From Streptacidiphilus albus JL83 (GTDB taxonomy: Bacteria; Actinomycetota; Actinomycetes; Streptomycetales; Streptomycetaceae): a DNA stretch of 64,000 bases. Below the pieces are notes generated by a model. It worked only from the letters and a program-made list of their open reading frames with translations, had not been told where the DNA came from and searched no databases. Both the position numbers and the translations under genes were made by a program. The number at the start of each line of letters is the position of its first letter. The first letter of the stretch is position 1. The stretch is from NCBI RefSeq assembly GCF_000744705.1, contig NZ_JQML01000001.1:1860001-1924000 (forward strand), in the 5' to 3' direction. Positions 8,948 through 17,693 of this stretch are shown one piece after another.

Positions 8948-10497
8948 AAGTCCACGCGGTCCTCCAGTCGGGAGAGGTCGCGGCCGGTCAGTTCCTCGAT
9001 CCGGCCGATGCGGTAGCGCAGGGTGTTGACGTGGACGTGGAGGGCGGCGGCGCAGCGGGTCCAGGAGCCGTCGTAGCGGAGGAACGCCTCCAGGGTGCGG
9101 ACCAGGTCCGCCTGGTGCTCCAGGTCGTAGCCGATCACCTTGTCCAGCAGCCGTCCCCGGAACGCCCGGCGGACCTCGTCCGGGACGGCGGCGAGCAGCA
9201 GCACGTGCGAGGCCAGTTCCTCAGGTCCGGCGATGCAGATCCGGCCGTTGCGGGCGGCGGCGATCCGGCGGGCGTGGCGGGCCTCTTCCAGCGCGCCGCG
9301 CAGCCCGCCGGCCGAGGCGGCCGGGGCGCTGGCGCCGAGGGTGAGCCGGCCCTCGGGGCCGAGCGCGGCCTCCAGCGGGGCGAGCAGGCTGCGCAGCCGG
9401 TCGGCGCTGGGCTCGTCCTCGGGCAGCTGCGGCAGCAGCAGCACCGCTCCGGAGCCGCCGCCGCCGATCAGCGCCCGGTCGTCGGCGCCGGTCAGCGCCT
9501 CGACCAGGGCGGCCCGGACCGCCCCGTCGGGCAGGCCGACGCTCTCGGCGGAGACCACCACCCAGGACTCCGGGAACTCGGCCCCGCCGAGCGCCATGGC
9601 CAGCGAGGCGTCCAGGGCGCGGCGCAGCTCCTCCGGCGGGGCGTCGCGTTCCAGCAGGGTGAAGACCTCGTCGGCGAGCAGGCTGCGGAGCCGGCGGCTC
9701 TGGTCGCGGCGGGCGCGCTCGGCGCCGGCCAGCCTGGCCACGTTCTCGGCGAGCTGGCGGCGCTTGGGCGTCCACTCGGTGACGTCGCCCTCGACCACCA
9801 GCACCCACTGCGCCAGCAGCGCGGCCTCGGGGCCCTCGGCGACGGCCGGCAGCAGCGAGAACTGGCGCTCGCCCACCCGGGCCCGGACGGCCGGTCCCGG
9901 GCCCCGGCGACGGCTGTCGAGATGGGCCCGGACCAGCTGGTCGCGCTCGGCGCCGCCGAGCCGATCCGGCGGTCCGGCGACCACCCGACCGCTGGGGGTG
10001 AGCACCCAGCAGTCCAGGTCGAGGTCGCCGCCGAGCAGTTCCAGCACCGCGTCCAGGCCGGCCCCGCCGCTGGCGGAGACCAGCGCCCGGTGCCGGTCGA
10101 CCAGCGCGGACAGGTCGGCGGCGCGGTCGGCCGAGACCTGGCGCACCACGAACTCGGTGAGCTCGGCGAAGGCCACGTCCTCGGCGACCGCGAACAGCGG
10201 CATCCGGTGCCGTTCGCAGGCCGCGACCAGGTCCTCGGGGACGGGGCCGACCTCCGCCTCCCCCGCCGCGAGGCCGACCGCCCCGGCGCCGGCCAGGACC
10301 CGGACGAAGCGCTCGGAGTCGTCGGGACCCTTGCGCCAGAGCATGCCGGTGAGCACCAGCTCGCCGCCGTGGAGGTAGCGCCCGGGGTCCTGCAGGTCGG
10401 TGGTCATCACGCCGGAGACCACCCGGTCGAGCTCCCCGCGCCCCGCGAGCAGCCGCAGGCCGGGTGCGGCTGGGGCGAGCAGTGCGCCGATCCGCAC
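8923..10497 (-). CDS. pucR: PucR-family purine catabolism regulator
   Basis: 524 residues. An N-terminal PucR sensory domain (about 1-120, TTDLQDPGRYLHGGELVLTGML) is followed by a GGDEF-like/middle region and a C-terminal helix-turn-helix (DGSWTRCAAALHVHVNTLRYRI, then GRDLSRLEDRVDFYLALAL), the hallmark architecture. GTG 10497 is chosen because GGAGGT precedes it by six bases; an upstream ATG (10536) lacks this. In Bacillus PucR activates purine degradation genes. Here it is close to the xanthine dehydrogenase operon (13687 onward), though a peptidase gene lies between. Family is certain; the regulon is inferred from location. Confidence 0.9.
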   Translation of the reverse strand: MRIGALLAPAAPGLRLLAGRGELDRVVSGVMTTDLQDPGRYLHGGELVLTGMLWRKGPDDSERFVRVLAGAGAVGLAAGEAEVGPVPEDLVAACERHRMPLFAVAEDVAFAELTEFVVRQVSADRAADLSALVDRHRALVSASGGAGLDAVLELLGGDLDLDCWVLTPSGRVVAGPPDRLGGAERDQLVRAHLDSRRRGPGPAVRARVGERQFSLLPAVAEGPEAALLAQWVLVVEGDVTEWTPKRRQLAENVARLAGAERARRDQSRRLRSLLADEVFTLLERDAPPEELRRALDASLAMALGGAEFPESWVVVSAESVGLPDGAVRAALVEALTGADDRALIGGGGSGAVLLLPQLPEDEPSADRLRSLLAPLEAALGPEGRLTLGASAPAASAGGLRGALEEARHARRIAAARNGRICIAGPEELASHVLLLAAVPDEVRRAFRGRLLDKVIGYDLEHQADLVRTLEAFLRYDGSWTRCAAALHVHVNTLRYRIGRIEELTGRDLSRLEDRVDFYLALALS

Positions 10498-10599
10498 GGT
10501 GGTACCTCCGTCTGCCTGGGGTGGTTGGGCCATTGCGGCGGTTGGGTGTTGCCGCACGTTACCGGACCGCGCCCGCCGGGAGGCAAACCCGGCGGGCAC

Positions 10600-10693
10600 G
10601 GTCGGCCGATCAGCGGGTCGGCCGATCAGCCGGTCGGCGATCGGCGGCTCGGCCGATCAGCGGCTCGGCCGGTCGGCGGTCAGCCGGTCAGCC
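10600..10693. repeat. Degenerate 16-bp tandem repeat, about six units
   Basis: Units such as GGTCGGCCGATCAGCG, GGTCGGCCGATCAGCC and CTCGGCCGATCAGCGG follow one another from 10600 and run into the last codons of the peptidase gene ending at 10680. The units contain the short palindrome TCGGCCGA. Confidence 0.75.
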
Positions 10694-12701
10694 CCCGGCG
10701 GGCGAGCAGCGGGGCGATCTCCGGCGCGCGGCCGCGGAACGCGGCGTACGCGGTCATCGAGTCGACGCTGCCGCCCTTGGCAAGCAGCCCCCGGCGGAAG
10801 ATCTCGCCGCTCTCGCGGACCGGGCGGCCGTTCTCCTGGAACCACTCGACCGTGTCGGCGTCCAGAACCTCCGACCAGATGTACCCGTAGTACCCGGCGG
10901 CGTAACCGCCCGCGAAGATGTGGCCGAAGTAACCGGTACGGTAGCGCGGCGGAATCTCGTCCAGCTTCAGGCCCCAGTGCTCCAGCGCCGCCGCCTCGAA
11001 CGCCTCGGCGTCGCCCGGCTCGGTGCCGGCCGGGAGCACGTGCCAGGCCCAGTCGAGCAGCGCGGCGGCCAGGTACTCGACCGTGCGGAAGCCCTCGCCG
11101 AAGTTCTCGGCCTCCTTCATCCGGGTGACCAGCTCGGCCGGCATCGGCTCGCCGGTGACGTGGTGCCGGGCGAAGTTGGCCCGGACCTCGGGCCGGTCCG
11201 ACCACATCTCGTTGACCTGCGAGGGGTACTCGACGAAGTCGCGCGGCACCTCGGTGCCGGCCACCAGCGGGTAGCGGACGTCGGAGAACAGCCCGTGCAG
11301 GGCGTGGCCGAACTCGTGGAACAGGGTGGTGACCTCGTCCCAGGTCATCAGCGCGGGCTCGCCGGCCGGGGGCTTGGCGATGTTGAGGTTGTTGACCACC
11401 ACCGGCCGCTGGCCGAGCAGGTGCGACTGCTGGACCAGCTCGTTCATCCAGGCGCCGCCGCGCTTGGACTCGCGGGCGTGGAAGTCGCCGACGTAGAGGC
11501 CGAGCGGGCTGCCGTCACTGTCGGTGACCTCGAACACCCGGGCGTCCGGGTGGTAGCCGGTGAGGTCGGTGCGCTCGGTGAAGCTGAGCCCGTAGACCTG
11601 CCCGGCGGCGAAGAAGACGCCGTCCCGGAGCACCGACTCCAGCTCCAGGTAGGGGCGCATGGCGGAGGCGTCGATGTCGTAGCGGGCCTTGCGGACCTTC
11701 TCCGACCAGTACTGCCAGTCGGCGGCCTCGATGGTGTCGACCCCGGCCTCGGCAGCCAGCGCCTCGGCCTCGCGCCGGGCGTTGGCGACGGCGGGCGCGA
11801 CCAGCCGGCCGAGCATCGCCTCGACCGCGTCGGTGGTGCCGGCGGTCTGGTCGGCCACCTCGTAGGCGGCGTGGCTGGCGAAGCCCAGCAGCGCGGCGCG
11901 CTCGGCCCGCAGCACCGCCATCCGGGCGGCGAGCTCGCCGTTGGCCTTGGTGCCGCGCGCCAGCGAGGCGGCCAGCAGCCGGCGGCGGACCGCCGGGTCG
12001 TCCAGTGCGGCCAGTTCGGACTGGTTGGAGAAGTTCTTCAGGCTGAGGACGTACTTGCCCTCGTGGCCCAGCGCCCGGCCGTTCTCGGCGGCGGAGGCGA
12101 TCGCGTCGGGCGAGAGCCCGGCCAGCTCCTCGGCGCTGTCCAGGACCAGGGCGGCGGCGCGGGTGTCGGCGAAGACGTTCTGCTCGAAGGTGGTGGAGTC
12201 GGTCGCCAGCTCCGCGTTCAGCTCGCGCAGCCGGTCCTGCTGGGCGGCGTCCAGCCGGGCCCCGGCCCGGACGAAGCGGGCGTGGTAGCGCTCCAGCAGC
12301 CGCAGTCCCTCGGCGTCCAGGCCCAGCGCCTCGCGCTGCCGGTACAGCGCGTCGACCCGGGCGAACAGCGCCGGGTCGAGGTGGATCGCATCGCTGTGGG
12401 CGGCCAGCCGGGGGCTGATCTCCGCCTCGATGGCCTGGACGCCCGGGGTGGTGTTCGAGGCGGACTGGTTGAAGAACACCAACGACACCCGGCGCAGCAG
12501 CGCGCCCGAGCGTTCCAGTGCCTCCAGGGTGTTCTCGAAACCGGCCGGCTCGGGGTCGCCGGCGATGGCGGCGACCTCGGCGAGCTGCTCGGCCATCCCC
12601 AGCTCGAAGGCCGGGAGGTAGTGCTCCTCGCGGATGTCCGCGAACGGCGGCAGCTCGAACGGCAGCGTGCTGGGGCTGAGGAAGGGGTTGTCCGTAGTCA
12701 T
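10680..12701 (-). CDS. dcp: M3-family zinc metallopeptidase (peptidyl-dipeptidase Dcp/oligopeptidase A type)
   Basis: 673 residues, full family length. The active site HEFGHALHGLF (HExxH) lies in the last third with the third ligand Glu in FVEYPSQVNEMW; YAAGYYGYIWSEVLDAD is the usual substrate-binding block. The N-terminus MTTDNPFLSPSTLPFELPPF matches Dcp-like enzymes, which fixes ATG 12701; the frame extends upstream to 12797 without an RBS. No signal peptide, so cytoplasmic peptide turnover. No functional link to the purine genes around it is visible. Confidence 0.93.
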   Translation of the reverse strand: MTTDNPFLSPSTLPFELPPFADIREEHYLPAFELGMAEQLAEVAAIAGDPEPAGFENTLEALERSGALLRRVSLVFFNQSASNTTPGVQAIEAEISPRLAAHSDAIHLDPALFARVDALYRQREALGLDAEGLRLLERYHARFVRAGARLDAAQQDRLRELNAELATDSTTFEQNVFADTRAAALVLDSAEELAGLSPDAIASAAENGRALGHEGKYVLSLKNFSNQSELAALDDPAVRRRLLAASLARGTKANGELAARMAVLRAERAALLGFASHAAYEVADQTAGTTDAVEAMLGRLVAPAVANARREAEALAAEAGVDTIEAADWQYWSEKVRKARYDIDASAMRPYLELESVLRDGVFFAAGQVYGLSFTERTDLTGYHPDARVFEVTDSDGSPLGLYVGDFHARESKRGGAWMNELVQQSHLLGQRPVVVNNLNIAKPPAGEPALMTWDEVTTLFHEFGHALHGLFSDVRYPLVAGTEVPRDFVEYPSQVNEMWSDRPEVRANFARHHVTGEPMPAELVTRMKEAENFGEGFRTVEYLAAALLDWAWHVLPAGTEPGDAEAFEAAALEHWGLKLDEIPPRYRTGYFGHIFAGGYAAGYYGYIWSEVLDADTVEWFQENGRPVRESGEIFRRGLLAKGGSVDSMTAYAAFRGRAPEIAPLLARRGLTG

Positions 12702-12826
12702 CCGCCAGACATTACGCCCAGCGGCGTGCACGGCGCCTCCCGCATTTCTGTTCGTTTCCGCCTCCGGCGGCGGGCCGGGAGGCCATCCTGTTCCCACCCC
12801 ATCGGCAGCGGCGAAGGACCGGGGAC

Positions 12827-13318
12827 ATGGACGAACGACGCACGGACGATTCTGCTGCTCCGAGACGGTGGGCGCTGCCCTGGCCGGTGGCGCTGATCCT
12901 GCCCGCGATCCTGGCCGTCGTGCTCGGTGCGATGCTCCTGTGCGAGCCGCAGCGGGCAGCGGGCGCCACCGCCGCCGACGGCAGCGCGAGCCGGCTGATC
13001 GCCCCCGGCGAGTGGACCGCGCTCATCGGGGACGACAGCTGGGTGCTCACCGTGCGCGACGAGAGCGGCCCGACCATGTCCGTCCTGGTCGGCCACGACA
13101 CCGGGCGGCGGATCTGCCCGGTGGTCGACGACATCGGCACCGTCGGCGGCGGCACCTGGATCGACCTCCGCCCCGCCGACGGCGGCACGGCCTCCCCCGC
13201 AGCCGACGCGACCGGCTGCGGGCTGCTGGCGGAGACCGTCGACAACGACAACACCGGCCTCATCACCGCCGTGCTGAGCAACGGCGCCACGCTCTCGCTG
13301 ACCGCCGAGGGCAACTGA
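12827..13318 (+). CDS. Membrane-anchored exported protein, unknown function
   Basis: 163 residues. A short charged N-terminus is followed by one hydrophobic segment (about 15-40, WPVALILPAILAVVLGAMLL) that could be a signal anchor or uncleaved signal. The outer domain is about 120 residues, beta-rich, with two cysteines (RRICPVV and ATGCGLL) that may form a disulfide. ATG 12827 follows GGGGAC. Divergent from the peptidase gene, 125 bp away. I do not recognise a family. Confidence 0.7.
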   Translation: MDERRTDDSAAPRRWALPWPVALILPAILAVVLGAMLLCEPQRAAGATAADGSASRLIAPGEWTALIGDDSWVLTVRDESGPTMSVLVGHDTGRRICPVVDDIGTVGGGTWIDLRPADGGTASPAADATGCGLLAETVDNDNTGLITAVLSNGATLSLTAEGN

Positions 13319-13337
13319 GCCGTGCCCGGGCCGCTGC

Positions 13338-13381
13338 CGACGCGTACCCGACGCGCGCCTGACGCGCGCCTGACGCGTACC
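13338..13381. repeat. 11-bp tandem repeat, four units
   Basis: CGACGCGTACC, CGACGCGCGCC, TGACGCGCGCC and TGACGCGTACC follow directly after the preceding stop codon. The first and last units match except at base 1, as do the two middle ones. Confidence 0.75.
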
Positions 13382-13416
13382 TGACCAACGGCAGGGCGCT
13401 GACTTGGAGAAACGTA

Positions 13417-13443
13417 CAGCCCCGGCGTCCCGCGCCGGGGCTG
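13417..13443 (+). terminator. Rho-independent-like terminator
   Basis: CAGCCCCGGCG pairs perfectly with CGCCGGGGCTG around a five-base loop, 98 bp after the stop of the gene ending at 13318, followed by CTCTTC. It isolates the downstream xanthine dehydrogenase operon. Confidence 0.75.
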
Positions 13444-13686
13444 CTCTTCATGGCATCAGTGACTGCCTCCTCGGCCCCGCTCGCTTGTCTACTTGCTCAC
13501 ACGCCGGAGAACGCCGGGGGAACAGCCGGGGCACGGGCACCGCCGGACAGGCTCCGCCGACGAATCGAACGACGTACCGAGCGACGTACAGAGCGCGGGC
13601 TCCCACCCGGGACGGCCCCCGGGCCGGACATTTGGACCAGCACCAAGTGGACAGCACCGCGAGACATCACACAGAGGAGTCACCGC

Positions 13687-14607
13687 ATGGAGTTCCTGCG
13701 GCCCGCCACCTGGGACGAGGCACTCGCAGCCAAGGCCGCGGACCCGTCCGCACTGCCGATCTCCGGCGGCACGGACGTGATGGTCGAGCTGAACTTCGAC
13801 CGCCACCGCCCGGCCGCCCTGCTCGACCTGAACCGGATCGGCGAGCTCACCACCTGGGAGCGCGGCACCTTCGAGGGGCAGCGCGGCGAGGTGATCCGCC
13901 TCGGCGCGGCCGTGCCCTACTCCCGGATCACCGCCGAACTGTCGGACGCGCTGCCCGGCCTGGCCATCGCCGGGAACACCGTCGGCTCCCCGCAGATCCG
14001 CAACCGGGGCAGTGTGGGCGGCAACCTCGGCGGGGCCTCCCCGGCCGGTGACGCCCACCCCGCCCTGCTGGCGGCCGGCCGGGACGTCCTGGTCGAGGCC
14101 GAGTCCGTGCGCGGCACCCGGCTGATCCCGATCGACGAGTTCTACCTCGGGGTGAAGCGCAACTCGCTCGCCGCCGACGAGCTGATCCGCGCCGTCCGGA
14201 TCCCGGTCGCCGACGGACCGCAGACCTTCTCCAAGATCGGCACCCGGAACGCCATGGTGATCGCGGTCTGCGCGTTCGGCTTCGCGCTGCACCCGCCGAC
14301 GGAGCACCGCGCGCTCGGGACGGTCGGCACCGGCATCGGCTCCGCCGCGCCGACCCCGCGCCGCGCCCCCGAGGCCGAGCTCTTCCTCACCGAGGAGCTG
14401 GCCGAGCGCGGCCTGTGGCACCGCGGCGGGCTGCTCGGGCCGGCCGTGATCCAGCGCTTCGGCGAACTGGCCGCCGCCGCCGCGTCGCCCATCGACGACG
14501 TCCGCGGCAGCGCCGCCTACCGCCGGCACGCGCTCGCGGTGATGGCCCGCCGCACCCTGACCTGGAGCTGGAACGAGTACACGCAGTCCCTGAGGAGCGC
14601 AGCATGA
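13687..14607 (+). CDS. Xanthine dehydrogenase, FAD-binding subunit
   Basis: 306 residues of the CO-dehydrogenase/xanthine dehydrogenase FAD family. FAD motifs ISGGTDVMVELN (about 23-34) and TVGSPQIRNRGSVGGNLGGA (about 97-116) are intact. It passes electrons from the 2Fe-2S clusters to FAD and then NAD. ATG 13687 follows GAGGAGTCACCGC; the frame is open to 13450 but codon use and RBS favour 13687. First of three genes with translational coupling (ATGA, then GTGA overlaps). Subunit naming differs between species (pucC in Bacillus, xdhB elsewhere), so no symbol is given. Confidence 0.92.
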   Translation: MEFLRPATWDEALAAKAADPSALPISGGTDVMVELNFDRHRPAALLDLNRIGELTTWERGTFEGQRGEVIRLGAAVPYSRITAELSDALPGLAIAGNTVGSPQIRNRGSVGGNLGGASPAGDAHPALLAAGRDVLVEAESVRGTRLIPIDEFYLGVKRNSLAADELIRAVRIPVADGPQTFSKIGTRNAMVIAVCAFGFALHPPTEHRALGTVGTGIGSAAPTPRRAPEAELFLTEELAERGLWHRGGLLGPAVIQRFGELAAAAASPIDDVRGSAAYRRHALAVMARRTLTWSWNEYTQSLRSAA

Positions 14608-15095
14608 GGGTGACCTTCCGAGCCAACGGCCGACAGGTCGAGGCCGACGACGTGTGGGAGGGCGAGAGCCTGCTGTTCATGCTGCGCGAGCGGCTCGGAC
14701 TGCCCGGCTCCAAGAACGCCTGCGAGCAGGGCGAGTGCGGCTCCTGCACGGTCTACCTGGACGGGGCGACGGTCTGCTCCTGTCTGGTCGCAGCCGGCCA
14801 GGTGCAGGGCCGCGAGGTCCGCACCGTCGAGGGCATGGCCGACCCCGACACCGGGCTCGACCCGGTGCAGCAGGCCTTCGTCGACGCCGGGGCCGTCCAG
14901 TGCGGCTTCTGCACCCCCGGGCTGCTGATCCAGACCCACGCCCTGCTGGACCGCGACCCGCAGCCCGGCGACAACGACATCCGCGAGGCCCTGTCCGGCA
15001 ACCTCTGCCGCTGCACCGGCTACGAGAAGATCATGGACGCGGTCCGCCTCGCTTCCGCCCGCCGCTGCGCCACCCCCTCGGAGGCCACCCCGTGA
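14604..15095 (+). CDS. Xanthine dehydrogenase, 2Fe-2S subunit
   Basis: 163 residues with both iron-sulfur domains: plant-type ferredoxin cysteines C40, C45, C48 and C58/C60 (NACEQGECGSCTVYLDG...CSC) and the helical domain C100, C103, C135, C137 (VQCGFCTPG, NLCRCTGYEKI). It transfers electrons from the molybdenum site to FAD. ATG 14604 overlaps the previous stop in ATGA, and its own stop overlaps the next start in GTGA, so the three subunits are coupled. Equivalent to Bacillus pucE. Confidence 0.95.
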   Translation: MRVTFRANGRQVEADDVWEGESLLFMLRERLGLPGSKNACEQGECGSCTVYLDGATVCSCLVAAGQVQGREVRTVEGMADPDTGLDPVQQAFVDAGAVQCGFCTPGLLIQTHALLDRDPQPGDNDIREALSGNLCRCTGYEKIMDAVRLASARRCATPSEATP

Positions 15096-17464
15096 CCACC
15101 CACACCATCCGCGGTGAGAAGAACCTCCAGTCCATCACCACCGCCCACCCGGACGGCATCGGCGGCTCGCCGCTGCGCCCGGACGGCACCCTCAAGGTCA
15201 AGGGCGAGTTCGCCTACTCCTCCGACCTGTGGCACGAGGACATGCTCTGGGGCATGGCGCTGCGCGCCCCGCACGCCCGGGCCCGGATCCTCTCGGTGGA
15301 CATCTCCGAGGCGGTCGCCCAGCCCGGCGTCTACGCCGTGCTCACCCACGAGGACATCCCCGGCAGCAAGCTCTACGGCCTGGAGGTGGTGGACCAGCCC
15401 GCCCTGGCGATCGATCAGATCCGCTACCACGGCGAGGCGGTGGCCATCGTCGCGGCCGACCACCCGGAGACCGCGCGGCGCGCCCTGGCCAAGATCAAGG
15501 TCGAGTACGAGGTACTGCCCCCGATCGTCACCGAGGAGCAGTGCCTGGACCCGGAGACCCACGGCTACGTCCACGAGCCGCACGAGGCTGCGAAATACAC
15601 AAACGGGGCGCACGCCTCCGGCAACGTGGTCCACTCGCAGAAGGTGGTCTCCGGCCTCGGGGTCAACGACGAGGTCCGCGCCCTGGCGGACGTGGTGGTG
15701 GTCGGCGAGTACGAGGTCGGGATGCAGGACCAGGCCTTCCTCGGCCCGGAGTCCGGCCTCGCGGTGCCGGCCGAGGACGGCGGCATCGACCTCTACATCG
15801 CCACCCAGTGGCTGCACGTCGACCGGCAGCAGATCGCCCCGGTGCTCGGCCTGCCGGAGAACAAGGTGCGGCTGACCCTGGCCGGCGTCGGCGGCGCCTT
15901 CGGCGGACGCGAGGACCTGTCCATGCAGATCCACGCCTGCCTGCTGGCCCAGCGCACCGGAAAGCCCGTCAAGATCGTGTACTCCCGCGAGGAGTCCTTC
16001 TTCGGGCACGTCCACCGCCACCCGGCGAAGATGCGCTACGAGCACGGCGCGACCCGCGACGGCAAGCTGGTCTACATGGACGCCCGGATCGTCCTGGACG
16101 GCGGCGCCTACGCCTCGGCCTCCCCGGCCGTGGTCGGCAACGCCTCCTCGCTCTCGGTCGGCCCGTACGAGATCCCCAACGTCAACGTCCTGGCCATCGC
16201 GCTCTACAGCAACAACCCCTCCTGCGGCGCGATGCGCGGCTTCGGGGCGGTCCAGGCCTGCTTCGCCTACGAGTCGCAGCTGGACAAGCTGGCCGTCGAG
16301 CTCGGCATGGACCCGGTGGAGCTGCGCCAGCTCAACGCCGTCTCCCAGGGCTCGATCATGCCGACCGGCCAGGAGATCGACGCCCCGGCGCCGGTGGCGG
16401 AGCTGCTGCAGAAGGTCAAGGACCTGCCGCTGCCGCACCCCAACGACTTCCAGGACGTCCGGGGCCTGCCCGGCGCCCTCTCCAACACCTCGCACGGCGA
16501 AGGCATCGTGCGCGGCGTCGGCTACGCCGTCGGCATCAAGAACGTCGGCTTCTCCGAGGGCTTCGACGACTACTCGACCGCCCGGGTCCGGCTGGAGGTC
16601 ATCGGCGGCGAGCCGGTGGCGATGGTGCACACCGCGATGGCCGAGGTCGGCCAGGGCGGCGTCACCGTCCACGGGCAGATCGCCCGGACCGAGCTGGGCG
16701 TCGAGCGGGTGACCATCCAGCCCGCCAACACCGAGGTCGGCTCGGCCGGCTCCACCTCCGCCTCGCGGCAGACCTACATGACCGGCGGTGCGGTGAAGCT
16801 CGCCGCCGAGGCGGTGCGCAACGCGCTCTTCGCGCTCGGCCGCGAGCGCTACGGCTGGACCGGCAACGACCTCTCGCTGACCGGCGGCAAGGTCGTCTCC
16901 GCCACCAACGGCGTGCTGATCTCCATCGCCGACCTGCTCGGCGACCAGGCCATCGACCTGACCCGGGAGCACCACCACCGCCCGACCGTCGCCTTCGACA
17001 AGGAGACCGGGCAGGGCTTCGGCCACGTCCAGTACACCTTCTGCGCGCACCGCGCGGTGGTCGACGTCGATGTGGAGCTCGGCCTGGTCAAGGTGGTCGA
17101 GCTGGCCGCCGCCCAGGACGTCGGCAAGGCGCTCAACCCGCTGTCGGTGGTCGGCCAGATCCAGGGCGGCTCCACCCAGGGCCTCGGCCTGGCGGTGATG
17201 GAGGAGATCATCACCCGGGACGGCAAGGTCCGGAACCCCTCCTTCACCGACTACCTGATCCCCACCATCCTGGACACCCCGCCGCAGCCGGTGGAGATCA
17301 TGGAGCTGGCCGACCCCAACGCCCCCTACGGGCTGCGCGGCGTCGGCGAGGCCCCGACCCTCTCCTCGACCCCGGCCATCGTCTCCGCGATCCGCGCGGC
17401 GACCGGCCTGGCCCTGAACCGCGTCCCGGTCCGCCCGGAGCACCTGACCGGCACCGGCGGCTGA
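15092..17464 (+). CDS. xdhA: Xanthine dehydrogenase, molybdopterin-binding subunit
   Basis: 790 residues; GTG 15092 overlaps the preceding stop. It hydroxylates hypoxanthine/xanthine to urate at the molybdenum centre. Visible motifs: GGAFGGRED (about 269), the substrate-site AMRGFGAVQACF with its Arg, GQGGVTVH, and GVGEAPTLSSTPAI near the C-terminus with the catalytic Glu. The full two-domain length is present. It needs sulfurated molybdopterin, in line with xdhC (19253) and the MocA-like gene at 46808. Assignment to xanthine rather than another purine or aldehyde rests on the uricase pathway genes in the same window. Confidence 0.93.
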   Translation: MTTHTIRGEKNLQSITTAHPDGIGGSPLRPDGTLKVKGEFAYSSDLWHEDMLWGMALRAPHARARILSVDISEAVAQPGVYAVLTHEDIPGSKLYGLEVVDQPALAIDQIRYHGEAVAIVAADHPETARRALAKIKVEYEVLPPIVTEEQCLDPETHGYVHEPHEAAKYTNGAHASGNVVHSQKVVSGLGVNDEVRALADVVVVGEYEVGMQDQAFLGPESGLAVPAEDGGIDLYIATQWLHVDRQQIAPVLGLPENKVRLTLAGVGGAFGGREDLSMQIHACLLAQRTGKPVKIVYSREESFFGHVHRHPAKMRYEHGATRDGKLVYMDARIVLDGGAYASASPAVVGNASSLSVGPYEIPNVNVLAIALYSNNPSCGAMRGFGAVQACFAYESQLDKLAVELGMDPVELRQLNAVSQGSIMPTGQEIDAPAPVAELLQKVKDLPLPHPNDFQDVRGLPGALSNTSHGEGIVRGVGYAVGIKNVGFSEGFDDYSTARVRLEVIGGEPVAMVHTAMAEVGQGGVTVHGQIARTELGVERVTIQPANTEVGSAGSTSASRQTYMTGGAVKLAAEAVRNALFALGRERYGWTGNDLSLTGGKVVSATNGVLISIADLLGDQAIDLTREHHHRPTVAFDKETGQGFGHVQYTFCAHRAVVDVDVELGLVKVVELAAAQDVGKALNPLSVVGQIQGGSTQGLGLAVMEEIITRDGKVRNPSFTDYLIPTILDTPPQPVEIMELADPNAPYGLRGVGEAPTLSSTPAIVSAIRAATGLALNRVPVRPEHLTGTGG

Positions 17465-17489
17465 CCCCCTCGGTCGCCCCCACAGACCT

Positions 17490-17528
17490 CCCCCGGGCGG
17501 TGTCCAGTTCTTCCCCGCCGCCCGGGGG
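17490..17528 (+). terminator. Hairpin after the xanthine dehydrogenase operon
   Basis: CCCCCGGGCGG pairs with CCGCCCGGGGG over 11 bp around a 17-base loop, 26 bp past the xdhA stop. It may end or attenuate transcription before the permease gene. Confidence 0.55.
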
Positions 17529-17693
17529 ACCGCACCACCGGATCCACCGCCGTGTACGGCCCTCGCCGGGGCCGCACGCACCAGGCAGCACCACCCAGCG
17601 AGCCGAACCGTCCCCTGCCACCCCTACCTGACGGGTCCCCAGGACGGCCGCGAGCCCCACCCCAACCCCCTATGAACCTTGGGAGTGGAACCC

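Noticed and set aside
10464..12896. An 800-codon plus-strand open frame opposite dcp
   Set aside because: Composition is low complexity Gly/Val/Arg; the M3 peptidase on the other strand has full motifs.
15020..17581. Minus-strand open frame opposite xdhA
   Set aside because: Antisense shadow of the molybdopterin subunit.
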